From NCBI GenBank assembly GCA_947642555.1, contig CANRSX010000011.1, positions 1 to 64,000 on the forward strand: DNA of 64,000 bases. Direction: 5' to 3'. Below are positions 54,425-62,674 of the stretch, piece by piece. Within the stretch, counting starts at the first letter, position 1. Each line of letters opens with the position of its first letter. A program made the translations under genes and the position numbers. Below the pieces are notes generated by a model. It saw nothing but the letters and a program-made list of their open reading frames with translations, was not told where the DNA came from and made no database searches. Origin of the DNA: an uncultured Roseburia sp. Lineage in GTDB: Bacteria; Bacillota; Clostridia; Lachnospirales; Lachnospiraceae.

Positions 54425-55096
54425 TTACACAAGTCCTTTGGCATGAAGAGCCTCCCGCAGCGCCTGTGCGCCGAACCGCGGGCTCGAGACGACCGGTCTG
54501 CCGGATTTCTCATGCAGATAATCCTCCGCGTAGGCCATGGAGCCCTGGCACAGCAGAATGACATCTGTCTCGTCCATGATCTCTTCGGTCTTTGCCCACA
54601 GCATCTGCTTAAACTGCTCCTGATCGATCCCGAACGCGCCGTCGATCAGCCCGTCCACCAGCACGACGTCACGGTTCATCTCCCGGGCCACGCGCTTTAT
54701 CGTATTTTTCGTCGGCTCTAAGGTCGTAGGCAGCGTGGCCAGCACGCCGATGCGCGCCCCAAGCCGCACCGCCTCGCGGCACATCTCCTCGTCGATCCGC
54801 ACGATCGGCACCCCGGTATATTTTCCGATGGACACCGCCGCGTCCGCCACCTCGCCGACGGAGGAGCAGCAGTTTAAGATCGCATCCGCCCCGTCCGAGG
54901 TCGCCTGCATAAACATCGTCACCAGCCGCGCCGCAGCCCCCGCGGTCACATGCCCCGCCTCGCGCACCTCCGCAAGGATCGACGGATCCTCATAGCTTGC
55001 AATCTCCGCTCCCTCGCCCAGCTGCGCCTTTACCTCGCGGTTTACCAGCTCGATTAACTCCGGCGTCGTACTCGTGTACACAATTCCTGCTTTCAT
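54425..55096 (-). CDS. Aspartate/glutamate racemase-family protein
   Basis: 223 residues, start ATG after AAAGGAG; the longer frame is not supported. Two-domain Asp/Glu racemase fold with one catalytic Cys in LNCCSSVGE (~residue 80) and the second in LLCQGSM (~180). Family members include racemases, maleate isomerase, hydantoin racemase and arylmalonate decarboxylase. Its substrate here is probably an acid in the pathway of the fused kinase; which one cannot be told. Confidence 0.85.
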   Translation of the reverse strand: MKAGIVYTSTTPELIELVNREVKAQLGEGAEIASYEDPSILAEVREAGHVTAGAAARLVTMFMQATSDGADAILNCCSSVGEVADAAVSIGKYTGVPIVRIDEEMCREAVRLGARIGVLATLPTTLEPTKNTIKRVAREMNRDVVLVDGLIDGAFGIDQEQFKQMLWAKTEEIMDETDVILLCQGSMAYAEDYLHEKSGRPVVSSPRFGAQALREALHAKGLV

Positions 55097-55260
55097 TCCA
55101 TATCTCCTTTTCTCTGTGTCTCTTCTATATTGATTTCCCTTTTCAGGGCTGTTTCCTCTCTGTATCCGACGGCCAGGCAGCTCACACATTTTTCCCGCCG
55201 TACAACGGCGGCCGTCCCCGGCGTCCGTACACAGCGTTTGCACCGCCATATACTCACGGC

Positions 55261-56787
55261 TCAGACTGCCCGAAGCCGCACCGCCATATACTCACGGCCC
55301 GGCAGCTCCACGCGGAAGGCCCCTTTTACCCGGCCCCGCGGCTCGATCGTCATATTCCAGGTATCGATCACCTCCACCTCAAACTCCGTCTCATCGTCAA
55401 AATGATACTCTTTAAAGGACGGGCAGGTGAACCCGAAATAGATCAGGTAATAGCTCTTCACCGGGCGCATCCACTCCTGCTCCGGCACCGCGCAGACGCA
55501 GTCCCATTTCAGATCGTACGGCGCAAGCCCGAGTCCCGGCGTCCCGCACATAATGTCATAGAGGAAGCCGAACCGCTTATGGCTCTCGCCGCGCAGCACG
55601 CCGCCGTGCGACCACCAGAGCACGTTCTCCGGGTTTAAGATCGTCTCGCCATGGCCCGCGTAACCGCCGCGGCAGGCCGCCTCCCAGAACCTGCGCACCA
55701 GCTCTTTTCCGCTGATATTTCCCCAGCCGAACTGGATATTTCCCTCGTAGCAGATCTCGTCGAGCACAACGGGTTTTTTGTAAATCTGGCGCCACTTTGT
55801 GACGTTCTCCGCGGACAGGTAAGGCTCCTGCCGCTGGATGCTGCAATGCGTCACCCACGGACGGCTGTAATCGTAAAACGGATGACAGTTGTGGATGGAC
55901 CGCAGGTGATGATACGGATCCTTTTCGCAGATGATCGACGCATAGCGCTCCCAGTCCGCGATCGTCTTGTTCGTCATCAGGTCATATTCGTTCGCCAGCG
56001 ACCACCAGACGTTGCGGTACGCTGCAAACCGCGCCAGCACATACCGCCAGTAGCGGTCGTCCTCCTCCGCCGTCATATCGGAAAAGCCCCAGCGGTCGTA
56101 AGGATGCATCACGATCAGATCCGCCTCGATCCCCCGCCGCTGCAATTCTAAGATACAGCGCTCAATGTGCCGGAAATGCTCCGGATGAAACCGGGTAAAA
56201 TCCCAGTCGTTCCCCTCTTTTTTTCCGGTGTACTGACTGAAATTTTCTCTTGTCAGCACACGGCTGTCCATGGGCGTCCCCTCAAACGGATAGCTCCGCG
56301 GCTCGCCTAAATTGTAGTCATAATGCTTTGGAAAAATACAGAACCGTATCTTGTTAAAGCGCGCTTTTGTAAGGCTCTCTAACGTCTGCGCAATCCGCTC
56401 GTCGCTCTGGAGCTCCCACACATAGCAGGTCGTGCCCACAGAGTAATACGGCGTACCGTCCGCATAGGCGAAATGATACGTTCCCGCCACATGCACCGGT
56501 CCGTGATTGCACCCTGTCGCCGGGCGCACCAGAAATGTCCCCTTTTCTTCCTCAAAAAAACTCCCCGTCAGCGTAAAGGTATAGGTACCCTCAAAGGACG
56601 GCATAAACCGGACAATGTAAACGCCGTCCCCGTCATAAAAACCGTCCGTCTCCACCGTCTCCTTCCCGCAGGAAAATATTCCGCGGATGTACTGCTCCGT
56701 AAACGGGTTGCCGTCCGCCGGGCCATGGCAGGTAAACTCCGCCACCCCCCAGCGCTCTACCTGTGTCTCATATGTCACCATATTCAC
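55261..56787 (-). CDS. DUF5060/DUF4038/DUF5605 glycoside hydrolase
   Basis: 508 residues, no signal peptide. An N-terminal beta domain (DUF5060, ~1-85) precedes a TIM barrel related to DUF4038/GH140. Catalytic Glu candidates lie in WWSLANEYDLM (acid/base) and PVVLDEICYEG (nucleophile). A C-terminal DUF5605 beta domain ends the protein. GH140 enzymes studied elsewhere cleave apiosyl linkages in rhamnogalacturonan II, so an apiosidase-like role is possible. Start GTG 56787 or ATG 56781, both after AAGGGG. First enzyme gene of the locus after the LysR gene. Confidence 0.82.
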   Translation of the reverse strand: MNMVTYETQVERWGVAEFTCHGPADGNPFTEQYIRGIFSCGKETVETDGFYDGDGVYIVRFMPSFEGTYTFTLTGSFFEEEKGTFLVRPATGCNHGPVHVAGTYHFAYADGTPYYSVGTTCYVWELQSDERIAQTLESLTKARFNKIRFCIFPKHYDYNLGEPRSYPFEGTPMDSRVLTRENFSQYTGKKEGNDWDFTRFHPEHFRHIERCILELQRRGIEADLIVMHPYDRWGFSDMTAEEDDRYWRYVLARFAAYRNVWWSLANEYDLMTNKTIADWERYASIICEKDPYHHLRSIHNCHPFYDYSRPWVTHCSIQRQEPYLSAENVTKWRQIYKKPVVLDEICYEGNIQFGWGNISGKELVRRFWEAACRGGYAGHGETILNPENVLWWSHGGVLRGESHKRFGFLYDIMCGTPGLGLAPYDLKWDCVCAVPEQEWMRPVKSYYLIYFGFTCPSFKEYHFDDETEFEVEVIDTWNMTIEPRGRVKGAFRVELPGREYMAVRLRAV

Positions 56788-56900
56788 TCGTTCCCCTTCC
56801 CTTTCTGGGCAGATGACCTGCGTTCCCGTTCCTTTTTCCTGTATTTGTCGTCATACTGCCAGAACCGCTATATCCATCTTAAGGGGATCTCGTGTTTCTG

Positions 56901-57824
56901 TCAATCAGCTTCCTTCCCGATTCTAAAGAATTCGGACACTTTCGAAAGAATTTCTACATGCCCTGCAGAGCGGAAATACGCCTCCAGCCGGTATACAGGC
57001 TCATCCTCCCGCGCCTTCGGCAGGCAGGTTCCGTAGATGTCCCAGGAATAATTTCCAAGAAACGGAATTGTCCGGGCCGCGGCGTACGACTGTCTCGGGA
57101 AATCGGGCGTGACGGCCAGCCCATGCTTCTGCATACACATCTGACGCAGCGTCCCGCCGTCCATCGTCTTTGCGATGATCTGCGGCGTGAATCCCTCCAC
57201 CTGGCAGGCCGCGATAAAATCATGGTAAATGCGGAACTGCTCGTTCATGACAATCAGCTTTTCGTTTTTTAACATCGGAAGGCTGATCGCCTCCTCCCCG
57301 TAAAGCGGATGTCCCTCATAGACCAACAGCACGACCGGGCAGGTGCACATCAGGGACTGGGTCAGCCCCGCGTCCGGCTGCCTGCCGACCACAAGTCCGT
57401 ACTCAAGCTCCGCGTCGCACAGCTTTTTAATCAGCGTATCGTTCTCATACTCGCACCACTCCACCTGCATGTCCGGATTTTCCCGGATAAACCCGAACAG
57501 CGTCTCGATGGGAAAGAGCTGGAGCACGCCGTTCGCAAAGCCCACGCGAAGCCTTCCCGGCTTTTCCTTTGCCCTCCGGATCTGCTTTTTCATCCGTGCA
57601 AGCTCCTCACCGGTTTTCACACACTGTCCGTAAAAAATCCGGCCCGCCTCCGTTGGGATCACCCCGGCCTTTCCGCGCACAAAAAAAGCCGTGTCAAACT
57701 CCTCCTCAAGGCTCTTTAAAATCCTCCCGAGTCCCTGCGGCGAGATGAACAGCTTTTTTGCGGCGGCGTGGATGCTGCGCTCCTCGCAGACTGCCTTAAA
57801 ATATTCCATGTGCTTTGTGTCCAT
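56901..57824 (-). CDS. LysR-family transcriptional regulator
   Basis: 307 residues. The N-terminal winged helix (SIHAAAKKLFISPQGLGRIL) and a two-lobed effector domain (RVGFANGVLQLFPI ... GHPLYGEEAISLPML) are typical of LysR. It lies directly upstream of the hydrolase/racemase/kinase genes on the same strand, so it probably controls them in response to a small acid or aromatic effector, as LysR proteins usually do. Confidence 0.93.
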   Translation of the reverse strand: MDTKHMEYFKAVCEERSIHAAAKKLFISPQGLGRILKSLEEEFDTAFFVRGKAGVIPTEAGRIFYGQCVKTGEELARMKKQIRRAKEKPGRLRVGFANGVLQLFPIETLFGFIRENPDMQVEWCEYENDTLIKKLCDAELEYGLVVGRQPDAGLTQSLMCTCPVVLLVYEGHPLYGEEAISLPMLKNEKLIVMNEQFRIYHDFIAACQVEGFTPQIIAKTMDGGTLRQMCMQKHGLAVTPDFPRQSYAAARTIPFLGNYSWDIYGTCLPKAREDEPVYRLEAYFRSAGHVEILSKVSEFFRIGKEAD

Positions 57825-57879
57825 AATATCACTCCCCTGCGGTGTCCGCAGTAATGGCAGAAGTTCCTGTTGTTCTTAT

Positions 57880-57888
57880 AGTATATCA
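57880..57888 (-). promoter_or_regulatory. Extended -10 of the LysR gene
   Basis: On the minus strand TGA-TATACT (57888-57880), about 55 bp upstream of the LysR start. A weak TTTCAA -35 lies 17 bp upstream. Confidence 0.5.
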
Positions 57889-57902
57889 TACTTCTCTTTT
57901 AT

Positions 57903-57931
57903 TTGAAATATTTTTACGAAATATGTAGAAT
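57903..57931 (+). promoter_or_regulatory. Promoter of the Fst-like toxin gene
   Basis: TTGAAA (57903-57908), 17 bp, TAGAAT (57926-57931). The leader (57938-58000) contains GTTG...CAAC and TCCT/AGGA complementarity that could hide the ribosome site GGGAGGAGG (57985-57993). Confidence 0.6.
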
Positions 57932-57997
57932 ATTATCACAATACATGTTATTATTTTTTTGTTGTCCTGCCGATACCTGGCAACGGGAGGAGGTGTT

Positions 57998-58021
57998 CAT
58001 ATGGAAGTTGTAATCACTTTT
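57998..58021 (+). repeat. Direct repeat a of the type I toxin-antitoxin locus
   Basis: CATATGGA plus TTGTAATCACTTTT at the toxin start codon. The same two blocks recur at 58183-58205 (first block at 58183-58190, second at 58192-58205), beyond the shared terminator. Confidence 0.85.
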
Positions 58022-58099
58022 TTAGTCGCTGTTACGGCTGGTGTAGCCTGCCACTACATCATCAAATGGTTAGACAGCGACTCTGAGGACAACAAATAA
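58001..58099 (+). CDS. Fst-like small membrane toxin (type I toxin-antitoxin)
   Basis: A 32-residue peptide missed by length filters. One membrane helix (VVITFLVAVTAGVACHYII) is followed by KWLDSDSEDNK, the same plan as enterococcal Fst (helix, then an xxLDEEDD-type charged tail). The ribosome site GGGAGGAGG lies 7 nt upstream. An antisense RNA promoter, direct repeats and a shared terminator surround it. Predicted to disturb the membrane when translated without its antitoxin RNA. The function is inferred from layout and peptide form. Confidence 0.75.
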   Translation: MEVVITFLVAVTAGVACHYIIKWLDSDSEDNK

Positions 58100-58134
58100 C
58101 CTGGTGGGTGCTTTGCCACTATAAAAGAAAAGAA

Positions 58135-58172
58135 GAATCCCCGAACCGTACGGCAATACGACTCGGGGATTC
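58135..58172. terminator. Shared bidirectional terminator of toxin and antitoxin RNA
   Basis: Perfect 10-bp arms GAATCCCCGA (58135-58144) and TCGGGGATTC (58163-58172) with an inner CGTA/TACG stem. The T tract is strong on the minus side and weaker on the plus side. Confidence 0.85.
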
Positions 58173-58182
58173 GTTCTTTGTC

Positions 58183-58205
58183 CATATGGACTTGTAATCA
58201 CTTTT
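58183..58205 (+). repeat. Direct repeat b of the type I toxin-antitoxin locus
   Basis: Second copy of the CATATGGA and TTGTAATCACTTTT blocks, at the 5' end of the antisense RNA. Confidence 0.85.
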
Positions 58206-58215
58206 GCCTGCTGGC

Positions 58216-58244
58216 ATTATAACATATGCAATTTATTTTTTCAA
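58216..58244 (-). promoter_or_regulatory. Promoter of the antitoxin RNA
   Basis: On the minus strand TTGAAA (58244-58239), 17 bp, TATAAT (58221-58216). It is nearer consensus than the toxin promoter, as expected for an antitoxin made in excess. Confidence 0.8.
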
Positions 58245-58305
58245 TATTCAATCCTTAGTTTCTGCATTTTTTTACGCAGCCGTCCCATATTCCTGACAGA
58301 AAACA

Positions 58306-58497
58306 TCAGGAAAACGTAATTTCCTGTAGCGAATCATCCATGTACTGCTCCGCGATCCGATCCTCCAGTTCCCGGATCCGGCGATCCAGGCAGTTTCTTC
58401 TCCATGTAACTATAGCCACAATTGTCGCAAACACCAAAGCCGCCGCCAGATCCCACCAGCAGAAGCCCATCGTGACCTGCCTGACAAAACCTGTCAT
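58306..58497 (-). CDS. Small single-pass membrane protein
   Basis: 63 residues, start ATG after GGAGGG. One membrane segment (WWDLAAALVFATIVAIV) followed by a basic/acidic amphipathic helix (RRIRELEDRIAEQYMDD). Last gene of the surface-protein operon. Function unknown; it could organise or anchor the two exported partners. Confidence 0.65.
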   Translation of the reverse strand: MTGFVRQVTMGFCWWDLAAALVFATIVAIVTWRRNCLDRRIRELEDRIAEQYMDDSLQEITFS

Positions 58498-58555
58498 GTT
58501 TCCCTCCGTTCCCGGGTGTCCGCCCTTTGGCTCTGTCCCGCCACTTTTAAATGCA

Positions 58556-58894
58556 TCAATGATCACTGTCGTGCCATCCTGTCACGGAATGATACCTGGC
58601 CTGAAGTTCCGCCAGCCGTTTCCGCTTTTTCTGAATACCGGCGGCGCCACAGATTCCTGTAACGCCCGCCATGACAGACAGCAGACCGTGCAGGATACAA
58701 AAGGAATGTTCTTCCGGGCCCGATTCTGCAAGCGGTACTTCCGGTATTTCCTCCGATACCACTGTGATGATCACAGTTTTCTGATCTTCTGGCTGTGAAA
58801 TGGCGGAATCTTCGTCTTTCGCTCCCTGTGCCCAGACAGGCGTTCCCATCAGAACAATGCAGATCAGCAATATCAAAAACCGTACCGCTTTCAT
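58556..58894 (-). CDS. Small exported membrane-anchored protein
   Basis: About 112 residues. Signal peptide (~1-22, ending PVWAQG), an acidic extracellular stretch, then a second hydrophobic segment (ILHGLLSVMAGVTGICGAAGI) and a basic tail KKRKRL. The start ATG is the last of a cluster, spaced correctly from AAAGGA. 19 nt downstream of the large surface protein. No known domain. Confidence 0.65.
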   Translation of the reverse strand: MKAVRFLILLICIVLMGTPVWAQGAKDEDSAISQPEDQKTVIITVVSEEIPEVPLAESGPEEHSFCILHGLLSVMAGVTGICGAAGIQKKRKRLAELQARYHSVTGWHDSDH

Positions 58895-58913
58895 AACCAT
58901 CATCCTTTCATCT

Positions 58914-61900
58914 TTACTGCCGCTCTTCCTCTTTCTTTCTTCTCTTCATCAGAAGAATAAAGAAGAATATCACAGCCGCCGCGGCAAATAATACGATCAG
59001 ATATCCGAGCCAGTGCGAAGACGCCTGTGCCTCCGGCTCGCCGGACGCAAGGGGAACCTCGTCCTCTTCAACCTTCACGAGTTCGTCGTCCTCTGTTCCG
59101 TTTTCCTCCGATGCATCCTCACCCTCAGGCGCCGCTGCCGGAACCTCATTGTCCGCGATCTCCTCCGGCGCATCTGCCGGATCCGTGTCATCCACAGGCT
59201 CCGTCACAGCTGCCTGTGCCGTACCGGCCGGCCGTGCCGTCGTATTTGCCGGCGCTGCCGCTATAGTTGTATCCTGTGCTGCCGGAGCGGAAGGCGGATA
59301 GTAGACATATGCCGGCGGGTAATAAACATTGCCGGCCGCTGTCCCTGTGTCGGAAGACGGCGGTGTTACCGTATTGTCACCGGTTCCCGGTTCCGGGGCG
59401 GGGGTGGGTTCCGGCGTGGGGGTGGGATCCGGCTCAGAGGGCTCTTCCTTCTCCGTCACCTTATTATTTTTGATCTCAAGTCCTTGCGCAAGATACTGCT
59501 CAAAGGACTCTGTCGGTCCGTATATGGCCACACCTGCTGTAATCAGCGCACTGCCTGCCGGTTCCGCCGGCTGTTCGCCGCCTTCCCCGTTATAGGCGAT
59601 CACAATTCCGTCTGTTGTTGTGATCACTGCGTTTCCACCAATATGTATGGACAAATTGTCTCCACTTGTCCACTTCCCACTGCCTGCCTGATAATAATTA
59701 TTTCCCTGAATCACTGCACAGTCGATTGTCCCGCCTGTTATCTCCAGGTGCGATTCCGCGATAATACCCGATAATTTCTCAGACGTATACTCTGTCGTGT
59801 ATGAGGTAACGCGGTTTCCTGTAAGCGTACCGCCCGAAATCGTCGCCTTCGACCAGTTCTGAAGCATCTGACTGTTCGCGGAACGGATCACTGCGGAATC
59901 TTTGATCACCAGCGATGTCGCGCAGTACTCATTTTTCACCGCTGTCATGTCATCCTGGCAGATTACGCCGCCACTGATCGTCATCTCTGCGTTGTTAATG
60001 ATCATCGAACTGAAGATGGATGTATTTGTAATCTCCCCTCCTTCGATGTTCATCGTACCATTGTTTACAATCACATAAAACGAATTTAAACCCGAATCTC
60101 CTTTTTTCCCGTTCTCCTGACTGCGGGTAAATTTTCCACCACTGATCGTTACTGCTCCGCCAGCCTGATTTCTGACAACCGCCTTCTGATGAGACACATT
60201 ATCTGCCATGCCGTCTCCGGTGATGGTCAGTATACCGTAATTGGTAATCGTATCCTGCTTCTCTGTATTCGTCAGTGTGTGCCCGTTAAGATCAAGCGTG
60301 ATATTCGCATCAGCCGGAATCACAATACTTTCTACTACATTCGCCTGCAATACGATTGTTTCACCGTTTGCATTTGCGATCGCATCGGCAAGTGTCGCAT
60401 ATGTCGTCTCTCCGGCTTTGGCAACAATTTCCGCTTTTATCTGATATAATCCGTCTGAACCCTGAACAACTGTAAACCCATCTTCTAATATGTTTTCATC
60501 AATCTTTGAGAATGATCCGCCATGTACAATCGGATAACCTGTCGTTCCGCCTATTTCAATCGCGGACTTCTCCGTATTGGCAGTCTTATAGACACCGCCG
60601 TTAAACGTAACGGTTGCCGGGAGCTTTTTCCCTCCGTCCTTGTCATTGCCAACCAGTACTGCTGTTTGCGATCCCTCTGTCTCAAATGTACCGCTGTTTA
60701 CAATACATGTAACATTTTCCTGCTCTCCGGCTACATAAAGCGCATAGAAAACACTGCTATGGTTCTGTGCGCACGGAACCGTCTTAAAAGAACCACCGTT
60801 CACTTCCAGATAGCCCGCTGATGCAGACAAGGCTCCCTGTGTTCCGATAAACTCTCCGCCATTTATTACCATATGTGATGCAGCTGTCGTATTTCTTATC
60901 GTATATGACCAATGAGCTCCATCACAACTGCTGCAGGTAGTTCCGATATAGGTACCATTGTTAATCGTCACCGTTCCTTCATTACAAATTGCACAGGTAG
61001 CGCCTTCAAATTTACCATTATGAATGGTAAGCACAGCCTGATCCCCTGTGTTGCGAATCGCGGATCCGTCTGCTTTCCAGTGACCTTTGAATGTGCCACT
61101 TTCAATCGTCAGTGTTCCCTTATTGTTAATCGCGCCATAACCGCCTGACTCACTTGCAGATGAATCAATCGTACCGTTTCCGGTTACAATCAGAGAACCT
61201 TCATTTATAAACGGCCTTCCTTCAAAATCTGGCTCCACTGTAACGGAATGCCCTGCCATATCAAGTCGGATTTTCTTTCCGGCAGGTATTACCACAATCT
61301 CGCCCTTTTTGCAGACAATATCTGCATTCAGAGTAATCGTCGCCTCTGTCTGCGCATCTGCAGGTACTGCTTCGACCGCCTCATTCAGCGTCGCCTCATC
61401 CACCGCGATATACGGATCCGCCTCCGTGCCGCTGCCTGTCAGCGTACCCGTCAGCATCGCCTCCGGGCTGAAAAACGCCGCAATCGCGTCCAGCTTCGCC
61501 GTATCCAGCGCAAGCCCCTCCGCCAGCGCGAGGATCTCGCTTACCTCGGCGTACAGCGCTTCCAGTTCCTCATCGCCCATACCGGCCAGCTCCTCCACCG
61601 AAGGAAGCGCGTCGATCCGTGCCTGAAGCGCTGCGGCTTCATCGCTCATATCCGGATCCGTATTCTCCGTATCACCCTCCTCGTCCGGTGATACGGCATC
61701 CGGATCCTCATCCTGCAGCTCATCTTCATCTGCCGGTACTATAGAGACATCCGAAGCTGCCGCATCCGGCGACTTCAAAGTATTGCCAGCAGACGCAGAA
61801 GCTGCCGGTGTCTCCGTCTGATTCTCTCCCGGCAACGCCGGTACCTCCGTCACATCCGCAGGCGTTACATCCGACGGCTCCGTCGCGGGGGTCTCCGTCC

Positions 61901-62264
61901 CTTCCACCGGAGCGACCGTTTCTGTCCCAGTCGTATCTTCCGTCGGCGTGACTGCCTCACCGCCCGCTTCCGACTCTGCCGGCGCGGAAGCGTCGCCTGT
62001 CCCCTGCTGCACTGCCGTACCGGCAGGAACCTCTGGATCTGCCGGCGTCACATCACTGCCGGCTCCCGGCTCGTCCGTGACCGTAATCGCTCCATCTTCA
62101 TCCCCTGCCATGGTTTCCGTCACATCCGCCGGCGCAGAGTCCTGCGTATTCCCGGCATCGTGAGAACCTGTCTCTGCAAATGCTGTGATACTCATCGCCA
62201 GCACCAGTATTGCAGAAAACACAATCGCAGAGAATTTCCGAAACCCTGTGTTTCTTTTCCTCAT
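58914..62264 (-). CDS. Large cell-surface protein with beta-helix-like repeats and C-terminal anchor
   Basis: 1116 residues. Signal peptide (~1-30, ending AFAETG). Then an Ala/Thr/Glu/Pro-rich low-complexity stalk (~30-210). The long middle region (~280-930) has recurrent short units such as NKGTLTIESGTFKG, NEGTVTINNGTYIG and NGTMNIEGGEITN, typical of a right-handed beta-helix. A Pro/Ala/Glu-rich linker and a membrane segment (WLGYLIVLFAAAAVIFFFIL) with MKRRKKEE tail follow. No LPXTG motif, so it is a membrane-anchored surface protein. Adhesin or glycan-binding role is plausible. RBS AGGTGAGG. Confidence 0.85.
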   Translation of the reverse strand: MRKRNTGFRKFSAIVFSAILVLAMSITAFAETGSHDAGNTQDSAPADVTETMAGDEDGAITVTDEPGAGSDVTPADPEVPAGTAVQQGTGDASAPAESEAGGEAVTPTEDTTGTETVAPVEGTETPATEPSDVTPADVTEVPALPGENQTETPAASASAGNTLKSPDAAASDVSIVPADEDELQDEDPDAVSPDEEGDTENTDPDMSDEAAALQARIDALPSVEELAGMGDEELEALYAEVSEILALAEGLALDTAKLDAIAAFFSPEAMLTGTLTGSGTEADPYIAVDEATLNEAVEAVPADAQTEATITLNADIVCKKGEIVVIPAGKKIRLDMAGHSVTVEPDFEGRPFINEGSLIVTGNGTIDSSASESGGYGAINNKGTLTIESGTFKGHWKADGSAIRNTGDQAVLTIHNGKFEGATCAICNEGTVTINNGTYIGTTCSSCDGAHWSYTIRNTTAASHMVINGGEFIGTQGALSASAGYLEVNGGSFKTVPCAQNHSSVFYALYVAGEQENVTCIVNSGTFETEGSQTAVLVGNDKDGGKKLPATVTFNGGVYKTANTEKSAIEIGGTTGYPIVHGGSFSKIDENILEDGFTVVQGSDGLYQIKAEIVAKAGETTYATLADAIANANGETIVLQANVVESIVIPADANITLDLNGHTLTNTEKQDTITNYGILTITGDGMADNVSHQKAVVRNQAGGAVTISGGKFTRSQENGKKGDSGLNSFYVIVNNGTMNIEGGEITNTSIFSSMIINNAEMTISGGVICQDDMTAVKNEYCATSLVIKDSAVIRSANSQMLQNWSKATISGGTLTGNRVTSYTTEYTSEKLSGIIAESHLEITGGTIDCAVIQGNNYYQAGSGKWTSGDNLSIHIGGNAVITTTDGIVIAYNGEGGEQPAEPAGSALITAGVAIYGPTESFEQYLAQGLEIKNNKVTEKEEPSEPDPTPTPEPTPAPEPGTGDNTVTPPSSDTGTAAGNVYYPPAYVYYPPSAPAAQDTTIAAAPANTTARPAGTAQAAVTEPVDDTDPADAPEEIADNEVPAAAPEGEDASEENGTEDDELVKVEEDEVPLASGEPEAQASSHWLGYLIVLFAAAAVIFFFILLMKRRKKEEERQ

Positions 62265-62544
62265 ACTACCTCACCTTTCTGTGCTGTTGTTCCCGGAAGT
62301 TTTTCACCTATATTCGTAATAAGTTCCTGCTCCCGATGCTGCCATGCTCCTCCTGTGCCGCCAGCACCCTGCACAGCTGCCCGCCGGTTCCGCGGCATTC
62401 GAAGCACAAAACGGAATCTGCATTTCCGCTTCTATATGGGAAGAGTATATGAGGGAAGAAAAAGGGTCATATTTTTTTCATTTTTGTGAAATGATACAAA
62501 TTTTTCATGAAAATGCAATTTTTTTATCGCAATCCGCTTAGATG

Positions 62545-62553
62545 TGTTATACT
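62545..62553 (+). promoter_or_regulatory. Extended -10 upstream of the ECF sigma gene; 62265-62674 otherwise gene-free
   Basis: TGT-TATACT (62545-62553) with no good -35. The 410-bp gap also holds AT-rich tracts (62465-62535) that may carry the divergent promoter of the surface-protein operon. I see no gene in it. Confidence 0.45.
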
Positions 62554-62674
62554 GAACCCGGCTGACTGATCCGTTTTTTCAGCTGCCGCATGAAAGCAAT
62601 GGCAGAACGGAGCGGACAGAACCGCATGAAACCGACAGATAAAAGGGACGAGATGAGAGGAGGTGAGGCAGCCG

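Larger units (their letters stand above)
58130..58209 (-). ncRNA. Antisense antitoxin RNA of the Fst-like locus
   Basis: The predicted transcript starts about 7 nt after the -10 at 58221-58216 and ends in the T-rich tract after the shared hairpin, roughly 80 nt. Its 5' part carries the complement of direct repeat b and so can pair with the identical repeat over the toxin start codon. Its 3' part is the terminator stem, complementary to the toxin mRNA end. Ends are predicted only. Confidence 0.65.

Noticed and set aside
58914-59060. Sortase (LPXTG) anchor on the large surface protein
   Set aside because: The C-terminus has a membrane helix and Lys/Arg tail but no LPXTG-like pentapeptide before it.
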